A stretch of DNA of 64,000 nucleotides from Tenrec ecaudatus (GCF_050624435.1 NW_027458595.1:1-64000), one strand, 5' to 3'; counted from the first letter of the stretch, positions 21,513-35,832 are shown. Numbers and translations are program-made. The notes: generated by a model not told the origin, from the sequence alone.

Positions 21513-24379
21513 ATGGGAGGGCTAGGCCCCCCTGAATGCCCTAAGGAAATGACCCGGCATCCACAGTTAACAAACCTTTTTCCTTCCATTTCTAATTCCA
21601 TGTGGGGGCGCTGTTTCTCCACAACAGCAGTCCAGAAGACTGCTTGATTTATAGGGTGGTCAAACTTCTCAAGTACTCTTTCCTGATAGGTATAAATTTT
21701 TACTCTAGAAATGCAAGGAAGGGAAAATTGGCTTAAGCGATCCTACATTTTTACAAACCATGGTATATCAGAACTCATTACTGCCTTAATTTCTTCTTCA
21801 CAATCCTGACCAATAACTCCAGCAACACATTGAGAATTTATGTTGGACTTTCTTTTTTTTTTTTTTTTTTGGACTTTCTTAATAAACATCCTATAGTTCT
21901 TTTAGGTAGTGGACCCCAATTACTGCTCTTCATTTCTGATTCAATCACAGTTTTGGGTTTTTTCTTACAACTCTTATCAACTCCAGTATCAATTTTAATT
22001 TCTTGAGTACTAAGGTTAAATCTTCCTGATAGAAACTGTATTAATCTTTCAATAAGAGGTCCCTGCTTTTGAGGATCAAGCTCCTGTGAAGGCTTCTGAG
22101 CCATCTCTTGGTTATTCAAACCAACTGCAGTGAGAACAGAGACTAGGTTTTTGCCTCTTTGGCTAGGTCTGTTCTCCTGCTGTGAGGCTGCTAGATAAAG
22201 GCGATTTCTCTCAAAGATCTTCTTTGCTCCAGTAGGCAGACACCTTGCCTACCACGCTCTGCTATGAGGGCTCTGCATCAAGCTTCTTCCACTATTTTCC
22301 CGCCGGGAAGTCTTTGCTAATGGCGACCCTTCACTGTTGATTTTTGAACGACATTGGCTCGCCCAATGAGTTCCCTTCCTACAATGGAGGCAGAGTTCAG
22401 GTTCGTTTAAACCCGATCTCCATGGTCCTGGCCCATGCTCTGACATTGGCCGCAGCCTGCTCTGCCTACACTCTTTTGAAGATGACTTGTCTTCCCACAA
22501 CTAAAGCACTTTCTTCCAGGTCTGATATAGTTTGCCAATGAAGCTGCCATGAGGTCTGCCTTGTATTCCTCTGCCTCTACATTCCTGCATATCCTAAAAT
22601 AACCCAGCAAAGTGCCCTGTTCGCTGTAGGGATGCAAGGCATTTTTACAGTGCTTATTAGAGAAATCATAAGATAGCTTGTGCACTAGGTCTCTTACTGC
22701 CTGAACATTCTTCACACATTTGGAAATAGCATCTTCCAGTCGGGACACAAAGTCAGCGTAACGCTCATCATTCTGTTGTCTTATAGCCCTGTAACGCGGC
22801 GTTCTCTCTTCTGATGGAATTATCTTTTCCCAGGCCCTTAAGCAAACCTCATGTATCTGTCCTATTGTCTGTTCAGTAAACTGTAGTTGAGACTCAACTG
22901 TAATATAATTTGCAGCCCCTAGCAATTGATGAATTCCTATATCTATCCCATCCTCAGCATTCTTCCCAGCTCTTGCAAGGGCTGCTTCCTTCCATAGCAT
23001 TTGATATCACAAGCATTCTGAAGAGTAAAGACAAATTCTCACTAAAGCTTTCCAATCTGTAGGGGTCCAGCTGTCAGACTCTGCTAGAGCCCTTATCATG
23101 CTAATTACAAAATGGGAGTCTGGGCCCTAGTCATTGATTGCCTGCTTGAGATCTTTTAGCAACTTAAAAGGCAAAGGCACTGTGAATTCCTTTTGGTTCT
23201 AACAGGATAAGACATCTTGCATTCTAAATCTTCTTCTGCAATCCCTCTTCCTACTCTGGAGAGTAAAGGTGCTTTCCTATACTTTGCTTCTTTACATCTA
23301 TTCTCTGAGCTACTCTTTTCAATCTGGATATCTTGGAGTTCCACTTCCTGAACTTCACCTTCTGTGCTAGCTCTCCTAGTTTGCATTTCTTTGGAGCTAA
23401 TCTCTCTACCTTCAGGGCTGGCTTGCTTGATTGTTTTACAATCTCTGGCCTTTCTTACACTAAATTCCAGCAGGAGAGCAGTTGCTTTTACTATGTCCCC
23501 TTCTGACTCAGGCTCATTCTTTTAGCCCTGCCTAAAATCTTCTCATCTGCCTGAAACCCGTTCTCACTGCTTCTCATCTGATTTAAATTTGGGCATCTTA
23601 GACGTTGCCTGTTCTGCTTCTTGGCTTTCTCTACCTTTGAAAGCAAGGGAGCTTCCTGGGATTGTTTAATAGCCATGCTTTGGATCTTGCAATCCACTGC
23701 CTCTAGTACTGTATCACCTTTAAACCTTCGGAGTCTGCAGTCTCGCGAGAGCATACAGGCTTTGGCAATGAGGTTCTGTTCTAGAATTGGAGGCTTTAGA
23801 TAACAAACCAATCCCTGCCTTTTCAGTTTTTCCTAAAGTTTCATAACCTAAATCATGCTTATTCACAGACACTTTAGCTTGCTTTTCTAGATTTGAATAG
23901 ACACAAGACTTCTCACTAGACTGTTCATCCTTATTCTCTTCCTCCTGCAAAAGTTTTAAAACCATCTTAACTTGTACCCACAGAGACCACTTCTCCATAG
24001 GGATACTCTCCCCATCTCTGTGCTTCCTTTAAGTTGACAATGACCTCCTCCCAGGTCTCTAAATCAAAAGTTCCTTCCTCTGAGAACCATGAATTATACC
24101 TTTTTACTACTTTTAGAAAACATTGTATCTTTTTCTTCGTTACTTTTACACCTTGTCTTTTCAGTAAGTAGAGAGCATGGTACCATAAGTTTCAGGTTTA
24201 CTTTTACCTTGCTCCCATTATCCTCTTTAAAATTCTAATTCACTATTTCCACTACTTCTCTGTCAATCCCCACACCGGATCCTCACTTCACACAATTTTC
24301 AAATTCACTCTACATACCAATGGGGCCATATAATTGTTATATGGGATATAACTCATATTGTCCCACGTTGTGCGCCATT
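21513..24379 (-). pseudogene. gag-pro: ERV class II gag-pro remnant (unit 3)
   Basis: Poly-T of 18. Capsid/nucleocapsid ORF at 22407-23000; second knuckle ORF at 22249-22500. T at 23452, as in unit 1. Confidence 0.8.
24360..24377 (-). other. tRNA-Lys-type primer binding site (unit 3)
   Basis: CpG retained (C at 24366). Confidence 0.75.
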
Positions 24380-24713
24380 TGTCTGGGGAAGCCCGCCTTG
24401 TGCTGGGGCTCCAGCCTCCAGCCCAGTCCTTGAGCCTCCTGCCTGGTCTCCATCCCACCTCCCTTCGTCCACACTGAGCGTGGACCTGGCTGGTAAGATC
24501 ATGGCCATCCAGGAGGTGAGCATGCTACCATGAATTGTGTCTGACTGCATTATTGTAATGTCTCTTCTATCGCTCATGCTCCCGGTGACTTTAATATAAT
24601 ATTTATATATCTCAACCATACAATTGTGCTTATTGAACCCAAGATTACTGGTGGGGGGCTGGCACCCCAACTCATACCACAGTACATACCATTTGTCTAG
24701 TTCTTCAATGCTT
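24380..24713 (-). mobile_element. 5' LTR-like segment (unit 3)
   Basis: Equivalent of 4426-4759. Confidence 0.45.
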
Positions 24714-25169
24714 CCTCTCCCGCTCACTCCCTCCAACTATCATGACCTCAGCTCTACCTTACAAAGCCGGCTAGACCAGAGCATGTACACTGGTACAGAT
24801 AAGAACTCTCAACACACAGAATCCAGGACAGATAAACCCTTCAGGAACAGTAATGGAAGTAGTGATAACATGAGGGTAGGGATGAGATAGAGGGAACTGA
24901 TAGCAATGATTGATGTATTAACACTCACACCCCAGGGGGACAAGCAACAGAAACATTGGTGAAGTGAGACCTTGGACATTGTAAAATATGAAAGTATAAT
25001 TTATCAAGGTTTCATGAGGGTGGGAGAGTGGGAGAGAAGGGGGAAAAAGGAGCTGATACCAAGGGGTCAAGTATAAAGAAAATGATGATGGTACCGTAGG
25101 TACAAATGTGCTTGATACAATTGATGTATGCATTGTTATAAGTGGTGTAAGAGCCCCCGATAAAATGAC
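24714..25169 (+). mobile_element. Retrotransposon 3' tail A (unit 3)
   Basis: Equivalent of 4760-5215. Confidence 0.75.
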
Positions 25170-25257
25170 TCAATTTTTTAAAAGTGTTTAGGTAGATCTT
25201 GATGGAGGATAGATTGAGAAACAATAGTTTCAGAATTTGATAATTTTGCTTAATAAT

Positions 25258-25474
25258 CAAACTGAAAACTCACTGCCATTGCATCTTTTGTGACTCACAG
25301 CAACCCTGACTTTCAGCAACCCTATTGGACAGGGTAGAGCAGCCCCTGTGAGTTTCTGAGACTGCAACTCTTTACAGGGGTAGAAAGCCCTAACGTTTCT
25401 CTCTCAGAGCGGGTGGTGGTTTTGAACTATGTGGGTAGCAGCCAAGTGAAAACCACTATGCCACCAGGGCTCCC
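25258..25474 (+). mobile_element. AfroSINE, forward (unit 3)
   Basis: Equivalent of 5304-5520. Confidence 0.85.
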
Positions 25475-25848
25475 TGTGCCACATAGCGGGAGCTGTTGTT
25501 TTCCCAAACATTCACTTGGCTATTTCTTTTATAAGAAGCCAAGTAATTTGGCAGCTTATTTCTGTTCCAGTTTTCTTATATAGAAAATGTGGTGACAGTG
25601 TGAACCTGTTTGTTGTAGTTTATGTGAACATAATTGAGTGATCTAGACCAAGTGAGCTAGACCAAGTGAGCTGACTGGTCAAAAATCAGACCTGTGGATT
25701 GCCAAATTGGTTCTGCTGAGATTGGGGCTTTCCTGGATCCACAGGCTTCCTCCAAGCTGTGTCCGAGAAGCTCTGCATTTTAGAGCTACATTTTATAGTT
25801 GAAAGAGAGGCCTAAGGAGGGAGGGAGTCCTTAAGCTCTAAGACCTTA

Positions 25849-26298
25849 ATGCTGTCATTGCTGTCCTCTTTTAGTGTACCTGCAGTTTCCACACTGCAGT
25901 GGGAACCATTGAAACAGCTGTTCTCATTCTCTGAGATGGTGTGCCACCCCACTCCATACCACCACCACCTCATCCCTTTCTCTTATTGTAGAGATAATGC
26001 CCCTTCCATATGTATCTCAGATATTCAATTAATGAAGAAAGACAAAAGTAGGAGAAATGATTTAGATGAAGGAGACCATAAGCATGAGGCCATAATGGGG
26101 TCCAAAGGCTGTGTGGCCATGTCGCTAATTATAGAAATGGATGAAATCTGCCACAAAAATGTGATTGGAGGCAGAGCAATTCATCACTCTCTCAGGCAGG
26201 ACTACATAAGTGAGAATGGGGCCATTATGGAGACATGGAGACGATCACAGATTAGAAAGGCTTACTGGATTTGTTCTGGGGCCTTCCGACCACTATAA
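25849..26298 (+). CDS. 149-codon ORF of unknown status (unit 3)
   Basis: Identical translation to 5895-6344. Confidence 0.13.
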   Translation: MLSLLSSFSVPAVSTLQWEPLKQLFSFSEMVCHPTPYHHHLIPFSYCRDNAPSICISDIQLMKKDKSRRNDLDEGDHKHEAIMGSKGCVAMSLIIEMDEICHKNVIGGRAIHHSLRQDYISENGAIMETWRRSQIRKAYWICSGAFRPL

Positions 26299-26390
26299 CT
26301 CATGACCACAAGGTCTTAGACTTTCCCAATTTCCATTGAGGACCTTCCCAGGGAAGTCCCAGAGGGCAGATTGCTCCTCTCTGCTCTGGC

Positions 26391-27154
26391 TAGTTGTTGT
26401 TGCGTGCCATTGAGGACACTTGGACTCGTCGTGACCTCACATACAACCGAATGAAACACTGTAGGGTCGTGCACCATCCTCACAATTGTTCCTGTGCCTG
26501 AACCACCGATGAAGCCACTGAGTCCATCCACTTCTTCGAGGACCTCCTCTGTTTCATGGCTTCTCCACTGTACCAAATAGGATGTCCTTCTCCAGGGACT
26601 GGTCTCTCCTGACAACATGTCCAAAGTATGTAAGATGGCGTCTTGCCATCCTTGCCTCTAAGCAGCACTCTGGCCTTATTTCTTCTGATACAGATTGGTC
26701 AGTCCTTCAGCAGTCCATGGTACTGTCAGTAGTCTTCTGGTGGACCACAATTCGATGCATCTGTTCTTCTACAGCCTTCCTTATTCAGTGTCTAACTTTC
26801 ACATGCATATGATGCAATGGAAAATAGCATGGCTTAGGTCATGTGCACCTTAGTCCTCAGAGTAACATCATTGTTCTTCAACACTATAAAGAGGTTTTCT
26901 GCAGCAGATTTACCCATTACAATACATCTTTTGATCTCCTGACTGCTGTTTCTATGAACATTGATAGTGGATCTAAGCAAGACAAAATCCTTGACAACTG
27001 AAGCCCTTTTCTCTGTTTATCACCTATTGGTCCAGTTTTGGGGATTTTGGTCTTCCTTATATTGAATTGTAACCCATATTGAAGGCTGCAATCCTTGATC
27101 TTCAGCAAGTAGTTCAATTCCTCCTCATTTTCAGCAAACAAATGGTGTCATATA
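26391..27154 (-). mobile_element. RTE LINE fragment (unit 3)
   Basis: Equivalent of 6437-7200. Confidence 0.75.
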
Positions 27155-27239
27155 TGCACACAAGCAGGCTCCCAAAAGTTAGTGGAACAAGGAATCAAAA
27201 GAGAATGGAATTTTTCAGGGACTTTTTGAAATACCAGTT

Positions 27240-27305
<66 letters not shown>
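27240..27305. repeat. Compound microsatellite (TG)9(AG)24
   Basis: 14 nt longer than unit 1, two AG fewer than unit 2. Confidence 0.95.
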
Positions 27306-27309
<4 letters not shown>

Positions 27310-28557
27310 TGTGGGCATAAAACAAACATCAAGCAACATAAGGGAGAATGCTGTTGGCTGCTGTTGAACTGATTCCGGTGCGCATGCACAGTGACCTGCT
27401 GTGTGCACCATAGTGACCCCTCAGAAGCAGATCATCAAGCCTACCTTTCAACTGAAATTCTGAGAATTCACAATTTTCAGAAGTATGTGGATAACAGTGA
27501 AAGCCAAAATTCTATTTGCACAGTCCCCACGTGGATTAAGCTTCCAGTGAATTCCTTCAGACCATTGACCAGGGATGTGAACACTCTTGCCACCAGGCAG
27601 AGGGCATTGGAAAGTGGATTACCCCTTAGGCAGCCCATGGTGGGGCTTAGAGACTTGCCTAAGTGTATCCTTGAATCGAGGCTGCCATTCTGGGCTGCAC
27701 AGTCATGAGTCATGCCCCCAAAGCCTTGGTTGTTTGGCCCTGGACCACTCTTGTAAACTGTCCTGTTTAACACAGGTCCCAATCCTTGTCCTATTCTTGC
27801 TTCTGTAGTCCCACCTGGAACTGTGATGTTGGGATCTGCCGCCATGTCCTTTCAAGTCTGTGAATCTCAGATAACCCTTACATATCAATAAGACCTCTTG
27901 CTAATAGTTTCCCTCCCCTCATCTCGATGGCATGTGTTTGTCCTGTTTAAGATTTAATAAATTATCTTTGAGATTTGGGATATCCTCTTACCCTAAAACA
28001 CAAGGCATCTCTGGGTGTATTCCAGCTGCCAACTTTTTAGGTAGTAGTCAAGAAGTTAGCTGTTATGTCACCCAGGAAGCTGGGGAAAGGATGATCACCA
28101 GAACAAATCCATTATTCCCTCCACTCGCTTCCTAGCCTTTGAATCTCCACCTTGGAGGCAACTATGGCCTTTCTGTTTCTTTTTGATGATCATGTACGCA
28201 TGTCCAAGTAAAGCTTACTTTTTACTCTTTTGTATCGCCTATTTCATTAAATATTATATTTTGGAGATTCTTCCAAATGGATTCATACAGAATGACCTCA
28301 TTCATTTAAGAGTGCATGCTGTTACACAATACAGCTATGATAAAATGCATCTAACCAACCTCTCTTTTTTCTCTGTGTATTTTACCAATTTTCCTGTCAA
28401 AATTGACCATATCTGAGTTTGCTTTCAGGGACACCTTAAGTCTAGTACCCCTTGAATCCTAGGGCCTGGAGTCCTCCTCCTCTTCAGAACCAATCTCTGT
28501 GCAGGTGTGCTGGTATGTGAACTGTGAACCCTCTCCCTAAAATCAAAAAATAAAACC

Positions 28558-28698
28558 CAAACTCACTGTCATCAAGTCACTGTTGACTTGCAGTGACCCT
28601 CTGAGTTTCTGAAACTCTGTCTATGGTAGTAGAAAAACCAGTCTTTCTCAGAGCTGCTGGTAGTTTTGAACTGCCAACCATGTGGATCACAGCATAAC
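28558..28698 (+). mobile_element. AfroSINE interrupted by an LTR (unit 3)
   Basis: Equivalent of 8590-8730. Confidence 0.65.
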
Positions 28699-28863
28699 TG
28701 TTAGGTTTCTCGGGTGGGAAATACCTCAGTTCTTGGCATCACAGGAGAAAGAATTCATGTCGAAGACTGATTGTTGATCCAAATGGGTTTGTATTAAGGA
28801 GAGAAGGTGATAGAGGAGAAGAGAAGAGAAAGAGAGGAGAGAGGGGGAAGGGGGAAAGAAAGG

Positions 28864-28920
<57 letters not shown>

Positions 28921-29132
28921 CCCCACAGAAAAACAGGGAGGTGGTCTCCAGGTTCGGCCTTTAGTGGCTTCGGCTGGGAGGCGTGGTTGACATTATTGGT
29001 TGACCCCATTGGCTGAATTAAGCCCACCTGTCCTGGTTTGCACCCACCTAAGTGCACTGCCTCCCTGCCTCATGTGCCTGAATTTGGAGCCTGCCCAGTA
29101 GACACCCTGGTCCCAGCTCTAGCTACCTAACA
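28699..29132 (-). mobile_element. Solo LTR (unit 3)
   Basis: 434 bp, AG tract of 54 nt, as in unit 2. Confidence 0.65.
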
Positions 29133-29376
29133 TAAAACTACACCATAACACTACTCCCTCCTAAACAGCATAGCTAAAAATATGAGTTGAGCAGAGAAAT
29201 TGGTTCTTAAAAGAATGCCTTCGCTTACAACCGATTGTCATTTTAAATTTCACTTGATGGTGTAGAGAGAACCAAGAGATCATTCCATCCCTCAGATTAC
29301 TTGTAAACTACTGCAGAAACCTCAGGAAAGCCAGCAATTGCCTGAAAGACTGAGGTAAGAATCTCAAGGTTGACTC

Positions 29377-29476
29377 CCAAAACCATACGCATTGCTATAG
29401 AGTTGATTCTGACCCATAGCAACCTTACACAGGACAGGGTAGAACTACCTCTGAGTTTCCAAGTCTGAAACTCTCT
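29377..29476 (+). mobile_element. AfroSINE 5' fragment (unit 3)
   Basis: Equivalent of 9405-9504. Confidence 0.7.
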
Positions 29477-29965
29477 ATTTTTGTAAATCATTTTATTGGG
29501 GGCTCTTACAGGTCTTATAACAATCCATACATCAATTTTGTCAAGCACATTTGTACATATGTTGCAATCATCATTTTCTTTGTATGTGAGCCCTTGGTAT
29601 CAACTCCTTTTATTTCCCTCCCTCCCAACCCTCCCTACCTCATGAACACTTGATAAATTATTAATTATTATTTTTCATATTGTACAGAATCCGCTGTCTC
29701 CATTCACCCAAGTTCTTGTTGTTCATGCCCCCCAGTCACCCCCTGGGGAGCGGCGTGGTTATACAGTGATCATTGCAGTCAGTTCCCCCTTTCACACCCC
29801 ACCTCTCCCCCACCCTCATGGTATCACTACTCCCATTACTGTTCCTAGGGGGTTTATCTGTCCTGAATTCTGTGTGTCCAGAGCTCTTATCTGCACCAGT
29901 GTACATGCTTTGGTCTAGCCGGATTTGTAAGGTAGAACTGGAGTCATGATAGTGGGGTGAGGGCT
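29477..29965 (-). mobile_element. Retrotransposon 3' tail B (units 3/4 junction)
   Basis: Equivalent of 9505-9993. Confidence 0.75.
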
Positions 29966-30688
29966 GGGAGAGTCTGTAACTCTTTATAGGAGTAGAAAGC
30001 TTCACAGGAAAGTGAATTTGAGGCTGAGACCTTGGGAAAAGTTTGGTCAAGATAAACAGATGTGGAGTGGTGTAGGGAAGGAAAGATTAAAAATAACCTG
30101 GTCCAGGATCCTCACAAATTTTAAGTTCATTTGACGCTCCCTAGGGAGGAAGGAGGAAGAGCTATCAGCAGGCAGGCTGTGTCATGCCTACAGCCTCTAC
30201 AAAAATGCTTCCTGACTCTTCTCAGAAATTCTGCCAGGTGCTACCAGCCTCCTGAGTCTGAGAATGGTTCCTCTATGTTCTTATGAAGCTGAGGAAGGTT
30301 GGCACAAAAATATTTGGGAATCCAAGGAGCATGGTGAGGTCATTTCAGGGGGTCATGAGGAATGACTAGTAGGGATTTCAGCCAAATTAAAGGGCTTAGC
30401 AATTTGAATACCAGCTGACTCTGACCTTGATCAAGCCTCTTTACCTTTCTGGGTCAATTAAAAAAATTATTTTTTACCAGGTTTCTACTATATGTCAGAT
30501 ATGGGGAAGCAGTAGACAAACCAATAGAAGCTAGGAAATTTGATCCCACCTGTACAGATGTTGCTTCTAAAGACAGCATTCTTTATGTATGAGTTTGCCA
30601 GTAGTAATAATTGTCGTTAATCGTGCACTCTTGCCTGAAGAAAAATCCAAGAATCTGTGTCTTTGTACCTCCCTTTTGACACCCTCAA

Positions 30689-30894
30689 GGAACCCAGTGG
30701 TGCTGTGAGGAAGGCATTGGCCTGCTAACCCAAATACTGGCAGTTCAAACCCACCTGATGCTCCAAAGAAGATGAGACTGTCTGTTCCCCTGAAGATATA
30801 TCCTTTTGGAAACCCCACAGAGCAACTCTACTCTGTCCTATGAGAGTCAGAATAGACTAGTGAGGACAGTAGATGTGGTTTGGGTTTGGTTTCA
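30689..30894 (-). mobile_element. AfroSINE, reverse (unit 4)
   Basis: Equivalent of 752-957. Confidence 0.75.
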
Positions 30895-31496
30895 ACACCT
30901 CCTCCCTGATCTACCTCATTACATCACAGTGCCTTAATCAGCTCCCCAAGCTGGTTTGTTTTTATGGCAGATTTTCTTTCTCTCCCCAAGTGCCTGATTG
31001 TGGGAAACAGAGGGATTTCTCCCAAGCTGTCTACCCCAAATATATTCCAAACTCAGCTGCTTGCAAATGACTATGCACTTGGAGGTCATCAGGAATAGAT
31101 CAGGGGTCATTCTCCCTAAGAGTTATCAGCTATCTAGTGCAAGCAGACACCACTGCTTATCCCACAACAAGTAGGATTCACTCCCTTCTGATAAGGATAG
31201 TAGTTGTCTGTTTCCTTGTAGGAGACACCAGAGAGGTCAAACCCATCCAAAGATGACCAAGGTTAGGCTGCCATCCTAAAACTAGAATCAGCCCATCTTG
31301 TCACATGTATACCCCCCAATCTCTACTCTTGCTATTGCATTTCCATAGACCATCCCCTCTCATTACTGTATCACCTATAGCACATCCCCTTCCTGTGACA
31401 TGGGTCCTCACCTGTCATTAGGGGGCTTGCATGCCCCCAGAGTTCTGTCTTGGTTAACTTCACTCATTCCCTCTATGCTGGCTTTAGGGGAAGTTA

Positions 31497-34363
31497 ATGG
31501 GAGGGCTAGGCCCCCCTGAATGCCCTAAGGAAATGACCCGGCATCCACAGTTAACAAACCTTTTTCCTTCCATTTCTAATTCCATGTGGGGGCGCTGTTT
31601 CTCCACAACAGCAGTCCAGAAGACTGCTTGATTTATAGGGTGGTCAAACTTCTCAAGTACTCTTTCCTGATAGGTATAAATTTTTACTCTAGAAATGCAA
31701 GGAAGGGAAAATTGGCTTAAGCGATCCTACATTTTTACAAACCATGGTATATCAGAACTCATTACTGCCTTAATTTCTTCTTCACAATCCTGACCAATAA
31801 CTCCAGCAACACATTGAGAATTTATGTTGGACTTTCTTTTTTTTTTTTTTTTTTGGACTTTCTTAATAAACATCCTATAGTTCTTTTAGGTAGTGGACCC
31901 CAATTACTGCTCTTCATTTCTGATTCAATCACAGTTTTGGGTTTTTTCTTACAACTCTTATCAACTCCAGTATCAATTTTAATTTCTTGAGTACTAAGGT
32001 TAAATCTTCCTGATAGAAACTGTATTAATCTTTCAATAAGAGGTCCCTGCTTTTGAGGATCAAGCTCCTGTGAAGGCTTCTGAGCCATCTCTTGGTTATT
32101 CAAACCAACTGCAGTGAGAACAGAGACTAGGTTTTTGCCTCTTTGGCTAGGTCTGTTCTCCTGCTGTGAGGCTGCTAGATAAAGGCGATTTCTCTCAAAG
32201 ATCTTCTTTGCTCCAGTAGGCAGACACCTTGCCTACCACGCTCTGCTATGAGGGCTCTGCATCAAGCTTCTTCCACTATTTTCCCGCCGGGAAGTCTTTG
32301 CTAATGGCGACCCTTCACTGTTGATTTTTGAACGACATTGGCTCGCCCAATGAGTTCCCTTCCTACAATGGAGGCAGAGTTCAGGTTCGTTTAAACCCGA
32401 TCTCCATGGTCCTGGCCCATGCTCTGACATTGGCCGCAGCCTGCTCTGCCTACACTCTTTTGAAGATGACTTGTCTTCCCACAACTAAAGCACTTTCTTC
32501 CAGGTCTGATATAGTTTGCCAATGAAGCTGCCATGAGGTCTGCCTTGTATTCCTCTGCCTCTACATTCCTGCATATCCTAAAATAACCCAGCAAAGTGCC
32601 CTGTTCGCTGTAGGGATGCAAGGCATTTTTACAGTGCTTATTAGAGAAATCATAAGATAGCTTGTGCACTAGGTCTCTTACTGCCTGAACATTCTTCACA
32701 CATTTGGAAATAGCATCTTCCAGTCGGGACACAAAGTCAGCGTAACGCTCATCATTCTGTTGTCTTATAGCCCTGTAACGCGGCGTTCTCTCTTCTGATG
32801 GAATTATCTTTTCCCAGGCCCTTAAGCAAACCTCATGTATCTGTCCTATTGTCTGTTCAGTAAACTGTAGTTGAGACTCAACTGTAATATAATTTGCAGC
32901 CCCTAGCAATTGATGAATTCCTATATCTATCCCATCCTCAGCATTCTTCCCAGCTCTTGCAAGGGCTGCTTCCTTCCATAGCATTTGATATCACAAGCAT
33001 TCTGAAGAGTAAAGACAAATTCTCACTAAAGCTTTCCAATCTGTAGGGGTCCAGCTGTCAGACTCTGCTAGAGCCCTTATCATGCTAATTACAAAATGGG
33101 AGTCTGGGCCCTAGTCATTGATTGCCTGCTTGAGATCTTTTAGCAACTTAAAAGGCAAAGGCACTGTGAATTCCTTTTGGTTCTAACAGGATAAGACATC
33201 TTGCATTCTAAATCTTCTTCTGCAATCCCTCTTCCTACTCTGGAGAGTAAAGGTGCTTTCCTATACTTTGCTTCTTTACATCTATTCTCTGAGCTACTCT
33301 TTTCAATCTGGATATCTTGGAGTTCCACTTCCTGAACTTCACCTTCTGTGCTAGCTCTCCTAGTTTGCATTTCTTTGGAGCTAATCTCTCTACCTTCAGG
33401 GCTGGCTTGCTTGATTGTTTTACAATCTCTGGCCTATCTTACACTAAATTCCAGCAGGAGAGCAGTTGCTTTTACTATGTCCCCTTCTGACTCAGGCTCA
33501 TTCTTTTAGCCCTGCCTAAAATCTTCTCATCTGCCTGAAACCCGTTCTCACTGCTTCTCATCTGATTTAAATTTGGGCATCTTAGACGTTGCCTGTTCTG
33601 CTTCTTGGCTTTCTCTACCTTTGAAAGCAAGGGAGCTTCCTGGGATTGTTTAATAGCCATGCTTTGGATCTTGCAATCCACTGCCTCTAGTACTGTATCA
33701 CCTTTAAACCTTCGGAGTCTGCAGTCTCGCGAGAGCATACAGGCTTTGGCAATGAGGTTCTGTTCTAGAATTGGAGGCTTTAGATAACAAACCAATCCCT
33801 GCCTTTTCAGTTTTTCCTAAAGTTTCATAACCTAAATCATGCTTATTCACAGACACTTTAGCTTGCTTTTCTAGATTTGAATAGACACAAGACTTCTCAC
33901 TAGACTGTTCATCCTTATTCTCTTCCTCCTGCAAAAGTTTTAAAACCATCTTAACTTGTACCCACAGAGACCACTTCTCCATAGGGATACTCTCCCCATC
34001 TCTGTGCTTCCTTTAAGTTGACAATGACCTCCTCCCAGGTCTCTAAATCAAAAGTTCCTTCCTCTGAGAACCATGAATTATACCTTTTTACTACTTTTAG
34101 AAAACATTGTATCTTTTTCTTCGTTACTTTTACACCTTGTCTTTTCAGTAAGTAGAGAGCATGGTACCATAAGTTTCAGGTTTACTTTTACCTTGCTCCC
34201 ATTATCCTCTTTAAAATTCTAATTCACTATTTCCACTACTTCTCTGTCAATCCCCACACCGGATCCTCACTTCACACAATTTTCAAATTCACTCTACATA
34301 CCAATGGGGCCATATAATTGTTATATGGGATATAACTCATATTGTCCCATGTTGTGCGCCATT
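31497..34363 (-). pseudogene. gag-pro: ERV class II gag-pro remnant (unit 4)
   Basis: Poly-T of 18. Capsid/nucleocapsid ORF at 32391-32984; second knuckle ORF at 32233-32484. A at 33436. Confidence 0.8.
34344..34361 (-). other. tRNA-Lys-type primer binding site (unit 4)
   Basis: CpG lost (T at 34350), as in units 1 and 6. Confidence 0.75.
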
Positions 34364-34697
34364 TGTCTGGGGAAGCCCGCCTTGTGCTGGGGCTCCAGCC
34401 TCCAGCCCAGTCCTTGAGCCTCCTGCCTGGTCTCCATCCCACCTCCCTTCGTCCACACTGAGCGTGGACCTGGCTGGTAAGATCATGGCCATCCAGGAGG
34501 TGAGCATGCTACCATGAATTGTGTCTGACTGCATTATTGTAATGTCTCTTCTATCGCTCATGCTCCCGGTGACTTTAATATAATATTTATATATCTCAAC
34601 CATACAATTGTGCTTATTGAACCCAAGATTACTGGTGGGGGGCTGGCACCCCAACTCATACCACAGTACATACCATTTGTCTAGTTCTTCAATGCTT
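34364..34697 (-). mobile_element. 5' LTR-like segment (unit 4)
   Basis: Equivalent of 4426-4759. Confidence 0.45.
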
Positions 34698-35153
34698 CCT
34701 CTCCCGCTCACTCCCTCCAACTATCATGACCTCAGCTCTACCTTACAAAGCCGGCTAGACCAGAGCATGTACACTGGTACAGATAAGAACTCTCAACACA
34801 CAGAATCCAGGACAGATAAACCCTTCAGGAACAGTAATGGAAGTAGTGATAACATGAGGGTAGGGATGAGATAGAGGGAACTGATAGCAATGATTGATGT
34901 ATTAACACTCACACCCCAGGGGGACAAGCAACAGAAACATTGGTGAAGTGAGACCTTGGACATTGTAAAATATGAAAGTATAATTTATCAAGGTTTCATG
35001 AGGGTGGGAGAGTGGGAGAGAAGGGGGAAAAAGGAGCTGATACCAAGGGGTCAAGTATAAAGAAAATGATGATGGTACCGTAGGTACAAATGTGCTTGAT
35101 ACAATTGATGTATGCATTGTTATAAGTGGTGTAAGAGCCCCCGATAAAATGAC
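34698..35153 (+). mobile_element. Retrotransposon 3' tail A (unit 4)
   Basis: Equivalent of 4760-5215. Confidence 0.75.
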
Positions 35154-35241
35154 TCAATTTTTTAAAAGTGTTTAGGTAGATCTTGATGGAGGATAGATTG
35201 AGAAACAATAGTTTCAGAATTTGATAATTTTGCTTAATAAT

Positions 35242-35458
35242 CAAACTGAAAACTCACTGCCATTGCATCTTTTGTGACTCACAGCAACCCTGACTTTCAG
35301 CAACCCTATTGGACAGGGTAGAGCAGCCCCTGTGAGTTTCTGAGACTGCAACTCTTTACAGGGGTAGAAAGCCCTAACGTTTCTCTCTCAGAGCGGGTGG
35401 TGGTTTTGAACTATGTGGGTAGCAGCCAAGTGAAAACCACTATGCCACCAGGGCTCCC
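35242..35458 (+). mobile_element. AfroSINE, forward (unit 4)
   Basis: Equivalent of 5304-5520. Confidence 0.85.
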
Positions 35459-35832
35459 TGTGCCACATAGCGGGAGCTGTTGTTTTCCCAAACATTCACT
35501 TGGCTATTTCTTTTATAAGAAGCCAAGTAATTTGGCAGCTTATTTCTGTTCCAGTTTTCTTATATAGAAAATGTGGTGACAGTGTGAACCTGTTTGTTGT
35601 AGTTTATGTGAACATAATTGAGTGATCTAGACCAAGTGAGCTAGACCAAGTGAGCTGACTGGTCAAAAATCAGACCTGTGGATTGCCAAATTGGTTCTGC
35701 TGAGATTGGGGCTTTCCTGGATCCACAGGCTTCCTCCAAGCTGTGTCCGAGAAGCTCTGCATTTTAGAGCTACATTTTATAGTTGAAAGAGAGGCCTAAG
35801 GAGGGAGGGAGTCCTTAAGCTCTAAGACCTTA

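Larger units (their letters stand above)
19954..29937 (+). repeat. Array unit 3 (9984 bp)
   Basis: Relative to unit 1: +1 T, +14 in TG/AG, +4 in AG. No private substitution found. It shares T at 23452 with unit 1 but A at 29345 with unit 2. Confidence 0.97.
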